DNA of 64,000 bases from positions 186,001 through 250,000 of the forward strand of contig CAVWDE010000006.1 in NCBI GenBank assembly GCA_963753685.1, given 5' to 3'. The stretch is from DATAOG01 sp963753685. GTDB taxonomy: Bacteria > Pseudomonadota > Alphaproteobacteria > Geminicoccales > Geminicoccaceae. This document shows positions 26,597 through 36,264 of this stretch, in pieces. Every line of letters begins with the position of its first letter. Position 1 is the stretch's first letter. The notes under the pieces are model-generated. The model was not told the DNA's origin. It saw nothing but the letters and a program-made list of their open reading frames with translations, and searched no databases. A program made the position numbers and the translations under genes.

Positions 26597-27865
26597 TCAA
26601 CCCTGCAACTTGTCGATCATGGGTTGGGTGATCAGGCAGACGCCTTTGTCGGTGCGGCGGAAGCGCTTGCGCGTCCAGCTCCGGGTCTTCGCCGACCACG
26701 AGGCCCTTGGGGATCTCGACGCCGCGGTCGATCACCACCTTGGAGAGCCGCGCGCCGCGGTGGATGTGCACGTAGGGCAGCGCCACCACGTGGGCGAGCT
26801 CGCTGTAGGAATGGGCGTGGACGCCCGTGAACAGGAGGGATTTGTCGATCCGGGCGCCCGAGATGATGCAGCCGCCCGAGACCATCGAGCTGGTCGCCAT
26901 GCCGCGGCGGCCGTCCTCGTCGTGCACGAATTTGGCGGGCGGCGTGATCTCGGCGTAGGTCCAGATCGGCCAGGCGTGATCGTAGAGGTCGAGCGCGGGC
27001 ACGAAGTCGGTCAAGTCGATGTTGGCTTCCCAGTAGGCATCGACCGTGCCGACGTCCCGCCAGTAGGCCTCGGGCTCGGAGGCGCTGCGCACGCAGGAGT
27101 GCGGGAAGCGGTGCGCGACCGCTTTGCCGTGCTTGACCAGGTAGGGGATGATGTCCTTGCCGAAGTCGTGCGCCGAGTGCGGGTCGGCGGCGTCCCGCTT
27201 GAGCTGCTCGAACAGGAACTGGGTCTCGAACACGTAGATGCCCATGCTGGCGAGCGCCAGCTCCGGCTTGTCGGGGATGCCGGGCGGGTCGGCGGGTTTT
27301 TCCAGGAACGCGACGATCCGGTCGCTGGCGTCGACGTGCATCACGCCAAAGCCGGTCGCCTCCAGCCGCGGCACCTCGAGGCAGCCGACCGTGACGTCGG
27401 CGCCTTCGCTCACGTGCTGGCCGATCATGCGCGCGTAGTCCATCTTGTAGACGTGGTCGCCCGCCAGAATGACCATGTAGTCGGGATGGTAGCTGTCGAT
27501 GATCTGGATGTTCTGGGTCACCGCATCCGCCGTGCCGAGGTACCATTGATGCTCGGAGACCATTTGCGAGGCCGGCAGGATGTCGAAGCTTTCGTTGCGC
27601 TCCGGGCGGAAGAAGCCCCAGCCGCGCTGCAGATGACGGATCAGGCTGTGCGCCTTGTATTGCGTCGCAACGGCTATTCTTCGGATGCCCGAGTTGATCG
27701 CGTTCGAAAGGGCAAAATCGATGATCCGCGACTTGCCGCCGAAGAACACCGCGGGCTTGGCGCGCTTGTCGGTCAGCTCCAAAGGCGCGAGCCGCGCCCG
27801 CCCGCCAGCACATACGCCATGGCGCTGCGCGCGAGCCCGTGAATGTCGCCGTCGCCGCTGCTCAT
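26597..27865 (-). pseudogene. glgC: glucose-1-phosphate adenylyltransferase (glgC), two frameshifts
   Basis: ADP-glucose pyrophosphorylase, the first committed step of glycogen synthesis; 422 residues if repaired, the normal length. The N-terminus MAYVLAGGRGSRL (start ATG at 27865) is separated by a missing base near 27780 from the main frame MELTDKRAKPAVFFGG. That frame carries IIDFALSNAINSGIRRIAV and the sugar-phosphate segment GFGVMHVD, then FLEKP, on to VVIDRGVEIPKGLVVGEDPELD. An extra base near 26670 then hides the true end RFRRTDKGVCLITQPMIDKL. The two shifts cancel. The two clean compensating single-base changes suggest either assembly indels or very recent loss. It is the last gene of the sugar operon, 45 bases after edd. 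Confidence 0.85.
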
Positions 27866-27910
27866 GACCTCGCCTCCCCTAGCAACCGCCCTCCTCCCCC
27901 CGGTCATCGC

Positions 27911-29775
<1,865 letters not shown>

Positions 29776-29779
<4 letters not shown>

Positions 29780-30771
29780 GCTCCCGGCTCGGGTGGCGGC
29801 GCCGGGCTCGCGCCGGGGCGCTCCTCCAGAAAGTGGCGCACCCGTTCCAGAGTGGGAAGGGCCGGGATCGCGCCGCGCTCGGTCGTGGTCAAGGCCCCGA
29901 CCGCGCAGGCGAGCCGGCAGATCTCGCGCAGGCGTTGCGGATCGCGCGCCGCCGAGCGATCGTTGACCAGGCCGTGCAACAGACCGGCGACGAAGCCGTC
30001 GCCCGCCCCGGTGGCATCGATCGCCTGGACGCTGAGGCCGACCACCACGCCCTCGTGGTCGGGGGTGAAATAGACGCAGCCGGCCGCCCCCAGGGTCACC
30101 ACCAGGAGCTCCAGCTGGTCGTGCCAGAGCTCCCGCCGGGCCGCGGAGGGATCGTCGGAGCCGGTCAGGAAGCGCAGCTCCTCGTCGCTGATCTTCACGA
30201 CCTGCGCCTTGGCCATGGCGAGCCGCAGGCCGTCGCGCGCGGCCGTTGGATCGGGCCAGAGCGCCAGGCGCAGATTGGGGTCGCAGGAGATCAGGCAGCC
30301 GGCCGCGCGCGCGGTCTCGATCGCGTGCAGCGTGGCGCTGCGGGACGGCTCGCTGATCAGGCTGATCGAGCCGTAGTGCAAGGCCTTGGCGGCGCGCAGG
30401 GCCTCGAGATCGACCTCGTCGGGGGTGAACAGCATGTCGGCGCTGGGATGGCGGTAGAACATGAACTCGCGCTCGCCATCGGCGCGCAGCGAGACGAAGG
30501 CGAGCGCGGTGCGTGCCTGGTCGGTGAAGCGCAGCGGGCCGGTGTCGACCCCGGCCTCAGCCAGGGTGCGGGCCAGGAACTGGCCGAACGGATCGTCGCC
30601 GACCTTGCCCATGAAGGCCGAGGAGACGCCCAGGCGCGCGACCCCGACCGCGACGTTGGCCGGCGCGCCGCCGGGCGCCTTCTTGAACGCGGGCGCCTCG
30701 ATCAGCGAGGTGCCGGTCACGGTCGGCACGAAGTCGATCAAGAGCTCGCCCAGGCAAATGACATCGGCCAT
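29776..30771 (-). CDS. PfkB-family fructokinase
   Basis: A 331-residue carbohydrate kinase. Visible are the N-terminal ICLGELLIDFVPT, the substrate loop KKAPGGAPANVAVGVARLG near 30-48 and the PfkB signature 2 with the catalytic base in DATGAGDGFVAGLL (about 250-263). Similarity to plant and bacterial fructokinases is clear. With the ribose/fructose-type ABC transporter upstream and edd downstream it suggests entry of fructose, isomerised and sent to the Entner-Doudoroff route. A terminator-like hairpin separates it from the binding-protein gene. Confidence 0.88.
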
Positions 30772-30797
30772 CGTCGCTATCCCGTGGTCCTGGTGGG

Positions 30798-30838
30798 AAA
30801 AAACCTGCGTCGGCCGGGGAGGCAGCGGCCGACGCAGG
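30798..30838 (-). terminator. rho-independent terminator after the sugar-binding protein gene
   Basis: Thirteen-base perfect arms (CCTGCGTCGGCCG / CGGCCGACGCAGG) around a nine-base loop, followed on the minus strand by six T. It lies between the binding-protein gene (ends 30848) and the fructokinase gene (starts 30771), so read-through or a second promoter must serve fructokinase, edd and glgC. Confidence 0.85.
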
Positions 30839-30847
30839 CCTACCCGC

Positions 30848-31780
30848 CTACTTCGAGGTCCAGCCCTTATACTGGGCGACGTTGTCGCGGGTAATCAGAT
30901 CGGCGGGGATCAGGATGGTGGTCTGCTCGGGCTTCTTGCCCTGCATGATGTCGTAGCCGACCTGGACCGCCATCTGCGCCATCTTGTAGGGATCCTGCGC
31001 CGAGGACGCCTGGATCAGGGTGTCGCTCTTGAGCGCCTGCTCGATGTCGGGCGCGCCGTCGACCGAGGTGATGATCAGGTCGGTGACGTTGAGCTGCTTG
31101 GCCGCGAGGTCGGCGCCGATCGCCTGCGGGTCGTTGATCGTGAACACCGCGTTCAGGTCGGGGAAGGCGGTCAGCAGGCCGACCATGATCTCGAGGCCGC
31201 CTTCGCGCGAGCCCTTGCCGTTCTGGTTGTCGGACGCGATCTTGATGTTGCCGGCCTTCTTGAGGACATCCTCGCAGCCCTTGACGCGGTCGATCACGGC
31301 CGAGACCGGCGGGCCGTTCATGACCGCGACGTTGCCGCCGTCCTTGAGATGGTCGACGATGTACTGACAGGCCTTCTGCCCGGCCTCGATGTTGTTGGTC
31401 TGGACGGTGGCATCGGCGCCCTTGGCCGAGACGTCGACCGCGACCACCACGATGCCGGCCGCCTGCGCCCGCTTGATCGCCGGCTCGATCGCGGCCGGAT
31501 CGGCGGCGTTGACCAGGATCAGATCGACGCCCGAGGCGATGAAGTTGTCGATCTGCGAGTACTGCTTGTTGAGGTCGTAGTCGGCCGAGACGGTGGTCAC
31601 GGTGACCTTGTCGCCGCCGATCTCCTTGGCCTTGGCCTCGGCGCCCTTGGCGACCTGGACGAAGAACGGGTTGCCGAGGTTGCCGACCGTGATCCCGACC
31701 GCGGTCAGGTCCTTGGCGCCGGCCGGAGCGGCCAGGGCCAGCGCGAGGGCCGCCCCGATCAACAGGCTTCTCTTCAACAT
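30848..31780 (-). CDS. sugar ABC transporter periplasmic binding protein (RbsB/FrcB-like)
   Basis: A 310-residue type-1 periplasmic binding protein. Signal peptide at 1-22 (KRSLLIGAALALALAAPAGA) with a consensus cleavage site after AGA. Core pattern: GITVGNLGNPFFVQVAKGAE, then QIDNFIASGVDLILVNAAD, NIEAGQKACQYIV and the final hinge VFTINDPQAIGADLA. It delivers a monosaccharide (ribose or fructose class) to the permease. AGGAG lies upstream. Fructose is favoured only because a fructokinase follows. Confidence 0.9.
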   Translation of the reverse strand: MLKRSLLIGAALALALAAPAGAKDLTAVGITVGNLGNPFFVQVAKGAEAKAKEIGGDKVTVTTVSADYDLNKQYSQIDNFIASGVDLILVNAADPAAIEPAIKRAQAAGIVVVAVDVSAKGADATVQTNNIEAGQKACQYIVDHLKDGGNVAVMNGPPVSAVIDRVKGCEDVLKKAGNIKIASDNQNGKGSREGGLEIMVGLLTAFPDLNAVFTINDPQAIGADLAAKQLNVTDLIITSVDGAPDIEQALKSDTLIQASSAQDPYKMAQMAVQVGYDIMQGKKPEQTTILIPADLITRDNVAQYKGWTSK

Positions 31781-31807
31781 GGCGATGCTCTCCTGGTTTC
31801 GTGTTGG

Positions 31808-31825
31808 GCCACCCGGCCGGGTGGC
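31808..31825. repeat. intercistronic palindrome GCCACCCGGCCGGGTGGC
   Basis: An 18-base perfect palindrome in the 94-base gap between permease and binding-protein genes. It can form a seven-base stem with a GGCC loop in the mRNA. With no T run it is not a classical terminator. Such hairpins can stabilise one part of the transcript and raise binding-protein levels over permease. Confidence 0.6.
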
Positions 31826-31874
31826 AGGTGAACGCGGAACGGTCGGAAGTGAAGCTCAGGTCGCATGGGGGCGC

Positions 31875-32882
31875 TCAGGTCCGGGCGCTGCCCTGCAGCC
31901 GGTAGCGGTCGAGGGCGACCGCTCCGATGATGACCAGACCCTTGACGATGAACTGCCAGATCTCGCTGACGTTCATCAGGATCAGGCCGTTCGAGAGCAC
32001 GGCGATGATCAGGGCGCCGATCAGGGTGCCGATGATCGTGCCGATGCCGCCGACGAACGAGGTGCCGCCCAGGATCACTGCCGCGATCGCGTCCAGCTCG
32101 TAGGCGAGGCCGAGCTGGGCGCCGTTGGCCGAGAAGGTGCGCGCCGCCGACATGATGCCGCCGAGGCCGGCAAGGAAGCCCGAGGTCATGTAGACGAACA
32201 TCAGGATCAGCCAGACCTTGATGCCCGACAGCCGGGCCGCGGCCGGGTTGCCGCCGACGGCGTAGATCCAGACGCCGAGCACCGTCCGCCGCAGGATGAA
32301 CCAGCTGAGCGCGATCACCAGCAGCGCGATGATCACCAGCCACGGGATGCCGAACAGCCTGGCATTGCCGATGAAGGCGAACGGCAGCTGCGGATTGAAG
32401 ACCGTGGTGTCGTTGCCGATCAGGCGTGCGATGCCCCGGACCGCAGTCATCGCGCCCAGCGTCACGATGAATGGCGGCAGGCGCAGGAAGGCGATCAGCG
32501 AGCCGTTGACCGCGCCGAGGGCCACGCCGGCGATCAGGGCCATCGGAATCGCGAGCAGGGAGAGGCCGGAGAGCGACATCGACACCGCGACCACGGCCGC
32601 CACCGCGAGCACGGCGCCGACCGAGAGGTCGATGCCGCCGGTCAGGATGACGAAGGTCATACCGGCCGCGAGCACGATGTTGATCGAGGCCTGCTGGGTG
32701 ACGATCGCGAGATTGCGGGTGCTGATGAATTTGCCGGTCGCGAGCTGAAAACCGATGCAGATCAGAATCAAGACCGGCAGCATGCCGACCGCCTGGATGA
32801 TGCCCTTGATCTGCGCGCTCCGGGCACCGGCACCCTGAACCGCGGTGCTGCCGGTGGCGGCAGCCGGATTGGTGGAACTCAT
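31875..32882 (-). CDS. sugar ABC transporter permease (RbsC/FrcC-like)
   Basis: A 335-residue inner-membrane permease with about nine hydrophobic helices. Family motifs are GMTFVILTGGIDLSVGAVLA, the loop LRLPPFIVTLGAMTAVRG and the EAA-like region SGFLAGLGGIMSAARTFSANG. The start at 32882 is chosen as the first ATG of the conserved frame; a longer frame extends into the ATPase gene and has no support. It forms the channel for the ATPase and binding protein on either side. Confidence 0.92.
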   Translation of the reverse strand: MSSTNPAAATGSTAVQGAGARSAQIKGIIQAVGMLPVLILICIGFQLATGKFISTRNLAIVTQQASINIVLAAGMTFVILTGGIDLSVGAVLAVAAVVAVSMSLSGLSLLAIPMALIAGVALGAVNGSLIAFLRLPPFIVTLGAMTAVRGIARLIGNDTTVFNPQLPFAFIGNARLFGIPWLVIIALLVIALSWFILRRTVLGVWIYAVGGNPAAARLSGIKVWLILMFVYMTSGFLAGLGGIMSAARTFSANGAQLGLAYELDAIAAVILGGTSFVGGIGTIIGTLIGALIIAVLSNGLILMNVSEIWQFIVKGLVIIGAVALDRYRLQGSART

Positions 32883-32913
32883 CGGATCGCCTCCCCGAGC
32901 CATGCCTGGCCGC

Positions 32914-34470
32914 TCACGCCGCGACGCCGGTCGCGTAGGCCATGATGTTTTCCTGCGTGATCGGCCGCCCGCTCGGGCCGCCAACCTCGCCCTCGATGTG
33001 CCCCTCGCGCATCACCAGCACCCGGTCGCAGATCCCGATCACCTCCGGCAGCTCGCTGGAGATGACCAGCACGCCCAGACCCTTGCGCGCGAGCTCGTCG
33101 ATGATCCGGTAGATCTCGGACTTGGCGCCGATGTCGACGCCGCGGGTCGGCTCGTCCAAGATCAGGACCTTGGGCTGGATCTCCAGCCAGCGCGACAGGA
33201 GCGCCTTCTGCTGGTTGCCGCCCGAGAGGCTGCCGACGCCGACGCTGGCGCTGGCGACCCGGATCGTGAGCGCCTTGATGGCGTCCTGGGCGCGCCGTTT
33301 GCCGGCGGCGAGGTCGAGGATGCCGCCGCGGCGGGAATCGCGCTCGATCACGCCCAGATTGATGTTCTCGAGCACCGACATGTCGAGGAACAGGCCCTGG
33401 CCCTTGCGGTCCTCGGTCAGGTAGGCGACGCCGGCGTCGAGGGCGTCCTGCGGCGATTTGATGTCGACCGGGTGGCCGTCGAGCAGCACCTCGCCGCCCG
33501 CGCGCGGGTCGGCGCCGTAGATCAGGCGCGCGAGCTCGGTGCGCCCGGCGCCGACCAGGCCGGCCAGGCCCAGGACCTCGCCCTCGTGCACCACCAGGCT
33601 CGCCGGCTGCACGCGCCGGCCGCCGTCGGTGATCTCCTTGACCTCGAGGACCGGCCGGCCGCGGCTGCCGTGCGGGTCGTGCTGCTTGGTGTAGAAGGTG
33701 TTGAGATCGCGCCCGACCATCATCTTGACCAGCGCCTCGGCGCTGATCTCGTGCTTGTCGAGGGTCCCGACATAGGTGCCATCGCGCAGCACCGACACCC
33801 GGTCCGAGAGCTCGTAGACCTCCGCCATCCGGTGGCTGATGTAGATGATGGCCATGCCGTCGCGCCGGAACTGCCGGATCAGCTCGAACAGCTTCTCGGT
33901 CTCGCGCGAGGACAAGGCCGTGGTCGGCTCGTCCATCACCAGGATCTTGGAATTGGCGTGCAGGGCGCGGGCGATCTCGACCTGCTGCTGCTCGGCGATC
34001 GACAGGCTGCCGACCGGGGTTGCGGGCGTGAAGGTGGCGCCCAGCCGCTCCAGCACCTCGGCACAGCTGTCGCGCATGGCCTTGCGGTTGACGAGGCCTC
34101 GGCTCGCGATCTCAGAGCCCAGGAAGATGTTCTCGGCGACGGTGAGGTTCGGGGCGAGGCTCAGCTCCTGGTAGATGATCGCGATGCCGAGGTGGCGGGC
34201 GTGGATCGGGTTGGCGATCACCACGGGCTCGCCGTCGATCAGGATCTCGCCGCCCGGGTCGGCCTGGTAGGCGCCCGAGAGCACCTTCATGAGCGTGCTC
34301 TTGCCGGCGCCGTTCTCGCCCATCAGCGCCAGCACCTCGCCGCTCCAGGCCTTGAGCTGGACGTTGTTGAGCGCCTTGATGCCGGGAAAGGTCTTCGAGA
34401 TGGTGCGCATCTCGAGGGTCGGCGCGCCGGCGCCAGCGGTGGTCCCAGGAGTAGTCCCAGGGGTGGTCAT
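32914..34470 (-). CDS. sugar ABC transporter ATP-binding protein (RbsA/FrcA-like)
   Basis: A 518-residue double ABC ATPase. First domain: Walker A GENGAGKST, signature LSIAEQQQVEIARAL, Walker B ILVMDEPT. Second domain: a degenerate Walker A (GLVGAGRTEL), signature LSGGNQQKALLSRWL, Walker B VLILDEPT. The degenerate site in the second half is normal for this family. The start ATG at 34470 opens a short Thr/Pro-rich leader (GTTPGTTPG type) before the first domain. It is 51 bases downstream of the ROK regulator gene. Confidence 0.93.
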   Translation of the reverse strand: MTTPGTTPGTTAGAGAPTLEMRTISKTFPGIKALNNVQLKAWSGEVLALMGENGAGKSTLMKVLSGAYQADPGGEILIDGEPVVIANPIHARHLGIAIIYQELSLAPNLTVAENIFLGSEIASRGLVNRKAMRDSCAEVLERLGATFTPATPVGSLSIAEQQQVEIARALHANSKILVMDEPTTALSSRETEKLFELIRQFRRDGMAIIYISHRMAEVYELSDRVSVLRDGTYVGTLDKHEISAEALVKMMVGRDLNTFYTKQHDPHGSRGRPVLEVKEITDGGRRVQPASLVVHEGEVLGLAGLVGAGRTELARLIYGADPRAGGEVLLDGHPVDIKSPQDALDAGVAYLTEDRKGQGLFLDMSVLENINLGVIERDSRRGGILDLAAGKRRAQDAIKALTIRVASASVGVGSLSGGNQQKALLSRWLEIQPKVLILDEPTRGVDIGAKSEIYRIIDELARKGLGVLVISSELPEVIGICDRVLVMREGHIEGEVGGPSGRPITQENIMAYATGVAA

Positions 34471-34520
34471 GGGGCTCGAGCCTCCCTGCTCGCAGCGGTC
34501 GTCATGTCGGTCCGGTCCCG

Positions 34521-35732
34521 CTATTGGCCCAACAGGATGTCCCGGTTCGGGCTGAAGTTCAGGTGCAGCGGCAGGATCGCGGCCCCGATCGCCGCCGCCC
34601 GGCGACCGATGGTGCCCATCCGCAGCTCGGGCACGTCGCGGGCTTCCGGGGTCGCGGCCGCGAGCGCCGCGATCAGCCGCGCGATCAGCTCCTCGATCAC
34701 CGCCTTGGGCAGGTCGCCGTCCAGCACGATGGTGCGCACATCGAGCACGCAGGCCGCCGACAGCAGCGGGGCGACGAGGGCCTCGACGCCGTCGCCCAGC
34801 CACTCCGCGACCCGCTCGCCATGGCTGCCGATCGCGGCGTCGAGGTCGCTGCGCCGCTCGATCGCCACGCCCGATGCCCGCAGGTGACGGATCAGCGAGT
34901 TGACCGAGGCCCGGGTCAAGAGGATGTCGTAGGGGCCGTTTGGCCGCGGCGCGCTCGCCAGCCGCGACGGCGGCACCGGCATCAGGCCGATGTCGCCGGC
35001 GTTGCCGCTCATGCCGCGGTGGTAGTGGCCATTGAGGATGACGCCCCCGCCGATCGCGCTGCCGATGAACACGTAAACGAAGTCGTCGAGCTGACGGCCG
35101 TGGCCCTGGAACAGCTCGGCGACCGCGGCCGCCGTGCCGTCGTTCTCGCCGAACACCTCGAGGCCGGTCGCGGCGGCGAGCCGCCCGATGAGGTCGAATT
35201 GGTTCCAGGCGCGATAGGCCTCGGAGGGTATCCCGAGCTCGCGCCGCCAGCTGCCCATGTGGTAGGGGGTCGCCACGCCGAGCCCGGCGAGCCGACCGGG
35301 GGCCGCGGTCGGGATCGCGCGGCGCAGCGCCCCAATGTCGTCGAGCAGCAGGGCGACCGCCTCCTCGGGCAGGGGGAAAGCGCGCTCGTGCCGGCGCTGC
35401 TCCAGCACCTGGCCGGAAAAGTCGACCAGGATGGTGTCGAGCGAGCGCCGGCCGACCTTGACCCCGATCGAATAGGCGCCCCCGGCGTTCAGGCTGAGCA
35501 GGGTCGCCGGCTGGCCGCGCTGGCCGGCGCGCTTGCCCTCGGTGCGCACCAGGCGCTGCTGCTCGAGCTCGCGCACGATCACCCCGGCGGTGTTGCTGGT
35601 GAGGTTGGCGTAGCGCGCCAGATCGGCCTTGGACGCGCTGCCGAGGCGACGCAGCGCGGTCAGGATCACGCGCTCGTTGAACAGTCGCAGGTTGACCGAA
35701 TTGCTGCCTTTGCCGATCGCCGCGTCCTGCAC
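34521..35732 (-). CDS. ROK-family transcriptional repressor
   Basis: A 403-residue regulator. The winged helix-turn-helix is at about 10-65 (LFNERVILTALRRLGSASKADLARYANLT, then VIVRELEQQRLV). The ROK sugar-kinase-like domain follows with LSLNAGGAYSIGVKVG, LGVATPYHMGS, GENDGTAAAVAEL and FIGSAIGGGVILNG. The metal-binding CxCGxxGCxE motif of NagC-type ROK proteins is not seen. GTG at 35732 is chosen because a strong AGGGGGGA lies nine bases upstream; longer frames run into the operator region. It heads the sugar operon and probably represses it and itself until sugar binds. Confidence 0.88.
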   Translation of the reverse strand: MQDAAIGKGSNSVNLRLFNERVILTALRRLGSASKADLARYANLTSNTAGVIVRELEQQRLVRTEGKRAGQRGQPATLLSLNAGGAYSIGVKVGRRSLDTILVDFSGQVLEQRRHERAFPLPEEAVALLLDDIGALRRAIPTAAPGRLAGLGVATPYHMGSWRRELGIPSEAYRAWNQFDLIGRLAAATGLEVFGENDGTAAAVAELFQGHGRQLDDFVYVFIGSAIGGGVILNGHYHRGMSGNAGDIGLMPVPPSRLASAPRPNGPYDILLTRASVNSLIRHLRASGVAIERRSDLDAAIGSHGERVAEWLGDGVEALVAPLLSAACVLDVRTIVLDGDLPKAVIEELIARLIAALAAATPEARDVPELRMGTIGRRAAAIGAAILPLHLNFSPNRDILLGQ

Positions 35733-35820
35733 GGTCGGGGTCCCCCCTGGTGACGCTTGGGCGGCGCTGTGGTTGGCGCGCCGACACCGTGCATGCCAGG
35801 GCCGAGGCGGCGTGTCAATA

Positions 35821-35840
35821 ATTAATTCATGCTGAATTAT
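35821..35840. promoter_or_regulatory. operator ATTAATTCATGCTGAATTAT, probable ROK repressor site
   Basis: Seven-base perfect arms TAATTCA / TGAATTA around TGC, in an AT-rich island about 90-110 bases upstream of the ROK start. Inverted repeats of this composition are typical of ROK repressor operators. It would control the ROK-transporter-kinase operon. Confidence 0.65.
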
Positions 35841-36135
35841 CTTTTTGCGCCACCCCAGTTGCGTGCCTTCCCAGGGGGCCAGAAATTCGGCGGCCGAGGC
35901 CCGCGAGCGCCTCCACAGACGCGCGCCGCGCGCCCTGGCCGATGTCATCCCGGCTGCGGAGCGCGCTGCGCCCGTCCGCGTGGCAGGCGCCGTCGCCGAC
36001 CGAAGTGCGGGCTCCAAGATGGTCGCACTCGCCATGTTGCCGCTGCTCTCCCCCTCCCAGTCGGTTTGGGTCTGTTTCGCGACCTGCGCCAAACCCAACC
36101 GAATTTGCGTAGTATCGGCCTGCTTGTTGGGTCAG

Positions 36136-36156
36136 ATTAATTCACGATGCATTATT
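36136..36156. promoter_or_regulatory. second TAATTCA-type operator near the solute-binding gene
   Basis: TAATTCA-CGA-TGCATTA, the same arms as the site at 35821-35840 with one mismatch and the same three-base spacing. It lies about 110-130 bases upstream of the gene at 36265. Two sites about 315 bases apart would allow one ROK protein to control both directions, perhaps by looping. Confidence 0.6.
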
Positions 36157-36193
36157 TTGTTGTCCCAACTCAGACTTCACCTCTACAAGAATG

Positions 36194-36210
36194 CTTTGAC
36201 CTGGTCAAAG
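36194..36210. promoter_or_regulatory. perfect palindrome CTTTGACCTGGTCAAAG
   Basis: Eight-base arms around a single T, 54 bases upstream of the solute-binding protein start. It is unrelated to the ROK-type operators nearby, so a second regulator probably acts on this gene. Confidence 0.55.
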
Positions 36211-36264
36211 AAACAAATAAGCTCGGACGCGACCGGCCGGCCAGGATTACAAGGGGAGGCGGAC

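Larger units (their letters stand above)
35733..36264. other. divergent regulatory region between ROK operon and solute-binding gene
   Basis: A 532-base region with no supported gene. It contains two similar inverted repeats of the TAATTCA type, one near each flanking gene, and a 17-base perfect palindrome nearer the plus-strand gene. Local AT-rich islands at 35815-35850 and 36135-36215 stand out from the GC-rich surroundings and mark likely promoters. Confidence 0.65.

Noticed and set aside
32845..34887. Long plus-strand frame over the sugar ABC genes
   Set aside because: Antisense to the ATPase and permease, which have full motif sets.
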